The notes under the pieces are model-generated. The model ran no database searches, was not told the DNA's origin, and was given only the letters and a program-made list of their open reading frames with translations. Positions 57,371 to 64,000 of a stretch of 64,000 bases of DNA are shown piece after piece. The stretch's first letter is position 1. The number at the start of each line of letters is the position of its first letter. The stretch covers positions 3,021,008-3,085,007 of the forward strand of contig NC_079221.1 of the NCBI RefSeq assembly GCF_029633865.1, written 5' to 3'. A program made the translations under genes and the position numbers. The stretch is from Lampris incognitus. Taxonomy: Eukaryota; Chordata; Actinopteri; Lampriformes; Lampridae.

Positions 57371-57561
57371 GGAGGGGGGGGACCAGAGCATGAGTGAATT
57401 ACATCAGTATTGGCACCTGATCCTGATTGGTTCAGATCGGTCCCAATTCTAATGCGTTGTAGACCTTTGGACTGTTCATGGTTAAAAACAGCAAACCTGA
57501 AATAGTAGTGCTGCATTTGCTTATGTTTAACCACTTGAGCTGTTCTGAAATAGAGTTAGCT

Positions 57562-57973
57562 GGAAGTCCCAGAGAGTTGAGTGAATCCATGTGGACATGT
57601 TTAGTGGGAGAAACACATCACTCATCTAAGTTACCTCGTCAGTCTCAGCTGACTGCAGGTATCCCACCCTTATAAACAGCACAGTTGCATAATGACCGAA
57701 ACGAACCATCGGTTTCATTAGCAAATTGCATATGAAACCGATTACTGGTTTCAGTCATTATGCATATGCAAATTGCCTATGAAACTGATCATTGGTTCTG
57801 GTCGCATTGGTTCTGGTCGTAATGCAGCTGTGCTGTTTATGAGGGTGGGATACCTGCAGTCAGCTGAGACTGACGAGGTCACTTAGATGAGTGATGAATA
57901 AGCGTTGTGTCCAAATGAACTGATTCAACTTTCTGGGATTTCCTTACATGGATTATTGAGCATGCATCAAGAC
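57562..57973. mobile_element. Penelope 3-prime ends as an inverted pair
   Basis: A minus-strand copy (57562-57720) faces a plus-strand copy (about 57795-57973). Both hold GGTGGGATACCTGCAGTCAG and the TGAACTGATTCAACTTTCTG-type tail. The centre has further inverted pieces (AATGACCGAAAC, GCAAATTGCATATGAAACCG). No coding part remains. Confidence 0.75.
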
Positions 57974-58029
57974 AGTCAGCTAGCTAGAAAGGATCTGCGT
58001 TTCCCCCACGGCTGTCTTGCTTTACCTTA

Positions 58030-58915
58030 AGCTGGGATCAGACTACACAATATTTTTGTCTTTCACGATGGTCACCATGTCAGATTAGGCAGTCGTAATG
58101 CAATACATTCTTTTCGTATCTTGGCCGGGAGACTGGCAACGCTACAAGTATGACCCCGACCAATCATCGTGTGCTGCCTTTCGTGATCTTGCATGAGTTT
58201 ATAGGTTGTTGGGTAGGAGGGTCAAGAAGTTCAAGAAATTGTCAATCATGGCTACAGAAATCCTGTGTGATGGTGAAAGAAAGAAAGAAAAAATGATTGT
58301 GTACACTGTTGCGGCTAGTACTACTGGGGAATGATAACCTAGCATAGCTTAACCAGCTACTCACTGGGCTGCTGAAGTGCCTCCACTATTTCTCGCCAAC
58401 ATTTAGCCCGTCTTTTTTGACTCTGTCATGGTACTCCCTCAAAGAAATGTCAAAAAGGCAGGGGTAGGGGCATAGCAGTCTATTCCATTGCCTACCAACA
58501 TGGGGAGAAAAGGGGGGGGGCAGGGGTATTGTTGCCACTGCTCAATGACCCTTTCCTCAGTTTCGTCATTCCACCTGACAGCAGCAATACTAGCATGGCG
58601 TTCTCATTGCCATGTTTACGTATGTGCACCAGAGAGCGCTCTATCCTGTTGGTCAACATCACGGAACACGATGTAGGAGATGTCAGACTAAACAGGAAAC
58701 TACAAAAGAAATCTGACATGCTAGACTTTTCGTCAGGGTGGTGTGGGGTGTCCCAGACAACCACATCACTGTTCTTTGATTATGTCACACTACATAGGGT
58801 ACAGACGCCCGTTCGTCATCCCTGATGTTCCAAATTGGGCCCGACACTAGAAATTCGTCGGTGACAACAAAATCTTATCAAAATCTGGCTGAAATCGAGT
58901 AGTGTGACCCTGGCA
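58030..58915. mobile_element. Harbinger-like element with TTA target duplication
   Basis: Ends AGCTGGGATCAGACTAC and, inverted on the right, TGCCAGGGTCACACTAC; TTA flanks both sides (58027-58029 and 58916-58918). A minus-strand relic KRRAKCWREIVEALQQPSE looks like a Myb/MADF-type domain. No transposase remains. Confidence 0.65.
58455..58520 (+). mobile_element. SINE family A remnant, internally deleted
   Basis: The head (GTCTATTCCATTGCCTACCA, then ACATGGGG) is joined directly to the A-tail end AGAAAAGGGGGGG; about 370 bp of body is missing. Nested in the TTA-flanked element. Confidence 0.65.
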
Positions 58916-58918
58916 TTA

Positions 58919-60176
58919 GAGATTTGTGACTGTTCTAGTTGGTTCATCTCTTTGGGGACTTAATATAAGTAATGTTCTCAAAGATACCCCCTTTACAGAT
59001 GCAGTTTTTCTTTGTGGTGCTGTTCAAGTGAGGCAGCCATCGGTGCTGACAGAGCAGGCATCAGTGAATACGAGGTCAGGCCTCTGTAAAGAGTCTGCTA
59101 TTGATCACTCTGCCCCTCATCTCTGCTTCCCATCACCTCTCTCAGGAGAGCGATGGATAGTGGAGCGGCAACCGTTCAGATGTGTCAGCTCTTGTCTCAT
59201 CCACCCCAAGCACCACCTGATGTACACGCGTGCACGCATGCACGCACACACACACATCTGCAGCTGCCTTTCCATATGCCTATTTTTAGTTATGTTAGAA
59301 AACCAGCACTGGCGGGGCTACTTGGGTGAGATGTGGGTGGGGGCACATTGTATGGTGGGGCTGATTTGGTGGCTTTTGCCTTCCCTTGCAGCTTGTTTCA
59401 TTGGAGAGTGTATGCATGAGCTGTGAGAGCTGAGATGTATGGCTGCCTTCTCCAGGTCCCACGCTGCTGCACATGATTGACTTAACCCTCGAAATGTCAA
59501 GGCTTCCTTTGGAAAACCATTAATTTTCAGCTATAAGGCGGTCCGTAATAGTGAGGGGTTTCTATGAGAAATTTCCTTTTTTTTTTGGTCTGTGTGCCTT
59601 TATGTCAAAGGTTAGGTTTTATCTGCTGAGGGGGCAGCTGGGTAAATTCCAGAATAAATGCCACCCCAGGCTGCAGAGGGATAAGGGGAAGAACATCATG
59701 AGCACAGTTTGATTGAGCTAAGTTTGTCTGAGGCCATCACCGGAAACCTTTAACATTTGTTTGTTTGTTTGTTGTTGTGTAAGTCAGCAGGGCAGGCAGG
59801 GTGATCACGTGCATTGGAGGCAAGCTCCCAGACATCTCTATAAACTAAGGGAATGTTCAGGCGTGGCATTAAAATGCACCCCGAGTGATCCGATCACAAA
59901 TGGACAGCTCGAAATACAGGCATGAACGCATGCAATGCGTCTTCAAGACATCTTGAGAGATCCGATCACCCAGGAAGCATATGTAGTGTAGTGTGAACGC
60001 AGATGTGTCCCTGACCACCATGAAGGATCACCTAGTCATCAGCATAAGTGGATGTACCTGGTCCTTCGACCAGGGATTCCCTACAGGCAGGAGTCAGTTT
60101 CACCATTGGTGGTGGTGGTGGGGGTTGGGGGCTTGTCAATGGGAGTTAACAGGGCAGGAATAATAATAATAAAAAT
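58919..60176. other. PKP4 intron stretch with a MITE fragment
   Basis: Mostly unassigned. At about 59850-60005 there is a probable MITE: GTTCAGGCGTGGCATTAAAA on the left, GTAGTGTGAACGC on the right, GATCCGATCAC twice inside. Confidence 0.45.
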
Positions 60177-60188
60177 AGTGAATTTATG

Positions 60189-60616
60189 GGGCATCCGGGT
60201 AGTGTGGCGGTCTCTTCCGTTGCCTACCAACATGGGGATGGGCAGTTCAAATCCCCATGTTACCTCCGGCTTGGTCGGGCATCCCTACAGAAACAATTGG
60301 CTGTGTCTGTGGGTGGGAAGCCGGATGTGGGTATCTCTCCCGGTCACTGCACTAGCGCCTCCTCTGGTCAGCCGGGGTGCCTGTTCAGGGGGGAGAGGAA
60401 ACTGGTGGGAATAGCGTGATCCTCCCACGCACTACGTCCCCCTGGTGAAACTCACTATCAGGTGAAAAGAAACGGCTGGCGACTCCACATGTATCGGGAG
60501 GGATGTGGTAGTCTGTAGCCCTCCCTGGATCAGCAGAGGGGGTGGAACAGAGACCGGGACAGCTCAGCAGAGTGGCGTAATTGGCCAAGTACAATTGCGG
60601 GAGAAAAAGGGGGGGA
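60189..60616 (+). mobile_element. SINE family A, full length
   Basis: Head TAGTGTGGCGGTCTCTTCCG to tail AATTGCGGGAGAAAAAGGGG. Flanked by AGTGAATTTATG (60177-60188) and AGTGAATATATG (60617-60628). Confidence 0.88.
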
Positions 60617-60916
60617 AGTGAATATATGTGTCACTTTGAATGTGCAATGTTTTCTTGGCTCTGAATGAAGTTTTGGCCATCCTCTGTTGTTCATAGTTCC
60701 CTCCTCTTGTTAGCTCTGGTGTCATCGACCATCAGCAGTGTTTGTCATATGTGGGTTACAGCAAGGGAAAAAAAGAAATGTCTAGAGAGTGATAATCCAC
60801 ATGGAAATTAAGCATTACACACAAGGGAGGGTGGCCAGAATCTCATATCAAAATCACTGCATTGCAAAATAAGCCTAGTCTACTTCCGTATTGATAATAC
60901 GGGTGGTAGTAATGGT

Positions 60917-62026
60917 AACCCTGGCCTCACACCGGCAGCGAATTTGTTGCTCTGTCGCTTGCAGCCAGCTTGTGGGCATTGCTAACATAGTTTTAGGGAG
61001 GTGGGCTACTAACGTATTGATAGGAGCTGCATCTATTTTCTAAAAAAAATGTTTAATACTAATACATATATATTACTCACTGCAACACTCACCACTGCAG
61101 AAAAGCTACTGAAGGCATTCACAGTCATGCTCAGACGTGTTGTGTTGTGGGCTGCCTGGTTTGTGTTTTTGCCTTATCAGGTCCAAATGAACGACAGTGC
61201 CAGTTGGAGTGAGGGATAAATAGACACACACAGAATTGTTAGGCTACATCTCACGGGTATCGGCAAAATATGCTGTCCTGTGGAAATCCATTTTTGGGTG
61301 ATAAATCTGACCAGTCTGACAAGTTTTTCCTCCCGGTGGAAATGATCTAACTTAAAAAAAAAACAACAACAACCACACATACACACAATTTCACACAATG
61401 TTGATCGGTAGCCTATTCTCTGTACTTTCGAATATATCTTTCAGCTTACATTTTATAATGGAAAATCAAGCCACACCCTGATGCATGTATTTCCAATTAA
61501 AACATTTCAGGCGACCCACTTGTGGTTAAAAAGGTTCACGTTCAACATATTGTAACGTGCATGGATTAGTAGACACGCTGGCCGCTGGCTGGCGGGTCTG
61601 ACCCTTTAGTCGAGCGGTTAGCGATGCCTCCTGCGGTGCGGGCGACACGGGTTCGCTTCCCGGCCGCGGCAGTTCCTGTGGTTGCGTTGTCCCCCGAATT
61701 CGCTACAATATTGTGACAGGAAAGCCAGCAGCAGCAGCTGCATTGGCTTCTCCTGCATATCAGCTGTGGCAACCAAATGACTGATATAGGGACTAAAGTT
61801 TAAGAAGATGTTTCACAGCGAAGAATATAAGAGCCTTCTGATCGGCTGTCGGTCAACTGTCGCTGCTCGTTTGCATAAAGTTGAACATTGCTCAACTTTT
61901 TTTTGTCGTAGACATTTTGTCGCCAGGCGACTCGCCATGCCATGTTGCTCAATGTAGCCCAGAGACCACTGAATGACCTCCAGCCGCTTTGTCTCTTGTT
62001 GTTGCTGCCGGTGTGAGCGCAGCGTT
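60917..62026. mobile_element. MITE-like element, 23-bp inverted ends, about 1.1 kb
   Basis: Left end AACCCTGGCCTCACACCGGC and right end, inverted, AACGCTGCGCTCACACCGGC. No clear target duplication and no transposase seen. A family C SINE lies inside. Confidence 0.6.
61580..61690 (+). mobile_element. SINE family C, tRNA-like head
   Basis: CTGACCCTTTAGTCGAGCGG then TTAGCGATG (A box) and GGTTCGCTTCC (B box). Matches the minus-strand copy at 23946-24055 in its head only. Confidence 0.55.
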
Positions 62027-62036
62027 ATAGTAATAA

Positions 62037-62400
62037 TCCATCCGTCCATTATCCACGCCGCTTATCCTAAGGAGGGTTGCGGGAGACTGGAGCCCATCCC
62101 AGCAGTCACTGGGCGGCAGGCGGGGGACACCCTGGACAGGCCGCCAGTCCACCACAGGGCCGACAGATTCACGCCTAGGGACAATGTAGTACGGCCGATT
62201 GACCTGACCTACATGTCTTTTGACTGTGGGAGGAAACTGGAGCATCTGGAGGAAACCCACGCAGACACGGGGAGAACATGCAAACTCCACACAGAGGTCA
62301 ACCCGGGATGACCCCCAAGGATGGACTACTCCAAGGTTTGAACCCAGGACCTTCTTGCTGTGAGGTGACTGCACTAACCACTGCGCCACCATGCCGCCCA
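62037..62400 (-). mobile_element. SINE family B, full length
   Basis: Complete minus-strand copy from CATCCGTCCATTATCC to the head CACTGCGCCACCATGCCGCC. Short AATAAT repeats flank both sides. It abuts the right end of the preceding MITE. Confidence 0.85.
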
Positions 62401-62821
62401 ATAATAATAATGGGTGGGGCAAAATTATTTTTGTAACTTCAGTTGGGCCGAGACAAGACAGGAGAACTTTTTAATGTCACATACAGAACAGGAGTAATCT
62501 TGCAAATGTGAATTATATGTAAACATTTAGAAAAGTCTACATGTTAACAGTGCGCCAAATATCTTGAATGTGTTGAAAGGCCAAGAATAGATTGGTCTGT
62601 GCCCGGGCATGCCTTGCCTATATGCACCACAAACTTGGGGCAAAAACAAGCCTCTCAGGCATGCCGCACCACATGGTGTCTCAACTCACCGCCTCTTGGA
62701 AAACAGCACCGTGGAATTTTCCCATTTTGTTGGAGTCCATTACACATGAAGAGTCTGTCTGTCTCAGCCTTTCTCTAACAAATTGGGAGTATACTGACAC
62801 TGACCCTGAGATTGTCTAGAT

Positions 62822-62863
<42 letters not shown>

Positions 62864-64000
62864 CACACGTGCACACTAAAGGCTCTGCAAAGCTCATAGG
62901 TTGAACTTGCTGCGAGTGCTACAGCTTTAGCAGCCTCTTCAAGGGCTGATGAGCTGGCTGAAATGTAACCTACTTCAGACACCCATGCAATTCTCTATCT
63001 GCTTTTAATGAGGCCAAAGTCTTCAGCATCTTTGTGTGAGTGATGCAGCTTAAGGAGTTAAAAGCGGTGTTCACTGTTCTGAGTTCTGAGGCATTTTCAC
63101 TGCTATGTATTTCCATGCTTTTAGGGGCAGCAGAAAGGTTGAATTTGCCCTACTGGTGATTATGTCTGTTCCACCTACATAGGCAAATAGGGACTCTAAT
63201 TACAAATGAATAGTGATTTTTCCCCTCTCCACAGGGTCTTATCTGCCTTCCTCTCCCCAGTGCCACTGCGGTGACACAGGCAAGGAGAAATCTGGAGACA
63301 CAAGCATTCTGGCCCCGATTATAGTCATAAAATTGGAAGCCTGGCTCCAAATAATTACCCTGTGGGGCAACTCTGGGTGTGAGAGGGAAAGAGAGGGTGA
63401 GTGAGAAATATACAGGGAAGCAAAACAGAAGAAAAACCGGTGAAGGTGAGATTCTAGCAGTACAGAGCAATACAGTGAGATAGCTCGGCAATAGAGAGGC
63501 AAAAGAGTGGGAAGGGAGTAAAGAGAAAAGGACAAAAGAAAACGGGAGTGTGATTGAGAAAGTGGCAGCCAGAGAAGCTGTCTCCTTTTGAATGGTACTC
63601 TATAGCGCTGGGGCGGGGGCCTGTCAAGACAGGGGCAAATAGAATAGAGGGAACGAGGGAATAGGAAGACAATCTATGTGATGCCATGTCAAAAGAGGGG
63701 CGCATCGGGCCCGAGTCAGTGCTGTCGGTTTGAACCTGGCGCTGGGAGATCTCTCTCTCCACCTGGCCTGTTAATCCTTATCACTGTCACTGTCATCGGC
63801 ATCATCATCATCACTGTCATAGTCATCAGCCCTGCACAGCAAGCTCCATCCTTGGGGACCAGGAAATTGCATCCAGGAAGGTGGAGGCTCAACGAATGCG
63901 ATTGGGCCGTCCTTGAAATGGCCCTCATCCACCAGGGAACATGCAGGAAGAGGAATCGGTGCAAGGATGGATTGTAAATGAGGTTTTGCTTTTTCGGCTC
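62401..64000. other. Right end of the window, PKP4 intron
   Basis: (CA)n at 62825-62861, GA-rich purine stretch at 63385-63560, short ATCATC runs near 63800. No exon recognised. Confidence 0.45.

Overview
The window is nuclear DNA from a ray-finned (teleost-type) fish. The evidence is vertebrate spliced exons, tRNA-derived SINEs of DANA/HE1 style, fish-type L2, RTE, L1 and Penelope retroelements, Harbinger, hAT and Tc1 DNA transposons, and many (CA)n microsatellites. Nothing prokaryotic or viral was seen.

Two host genes lie head to head. On the minus strand nine coding exons between 22477 and 2996 rebuild, with consistent splice phases and no stop, the first 306 residues of CCDC148 (coiled-coil domain-containing 148); the C-terminal half lies beyond the left edge. 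On the plus strand a CpG-rich promoter at about 24.4-25.3 kb is followed, 26 kb later, by the first coding exon of PKP4 (plakophilin-4/p0071) at 50888-51021. From memory this CCDC148/PKP4 divergent order matches human chromosome 2q24. Everything right of 51021 appears to be the next PKP4 intron.

Layout: 1-2995, CCDC148 intron holding an L2/Rex-like LINE interrupted by a 424-bp MITE and a Penelope 3-prime end, plus a SINE. 2996-4187, CCDC148 exons 9-7. 6156-14718, a decayed PIF/Harbinger transposon containing an RTE LINE that itself contains two L2-type LINEs. 14847-16068, exons 6-4. 17923-21176, an intact Tc1-like transposon (DD36E spacing), a foldback MITE, a Tc1 with one nonsense codon, and an 87-bp hairpin. 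21858-22477, exons 3-1. 24.4-27.0 kb, shared promoter and a 47-unit minisatellite rich in CpG and GATA motifs. 27-50.9 kb, PKP4 intron 1 with SINEs, a hAT MITE and a 4.5-kb array of about 250 copies of an 18-bp unit. 51-64 kb, PKP4 intron with a 900-bp TC/TG tract, SINEs, a Penelope inverted pair and two MITE-like elements.

I found no new multi-gene system. The most informative signals are the 18-bp array, whose three-unit precursor is visible 2.7 kb away; the promoter-proximal minisatellite; the four-layer transposon nest; and the intact DD36E transposase.
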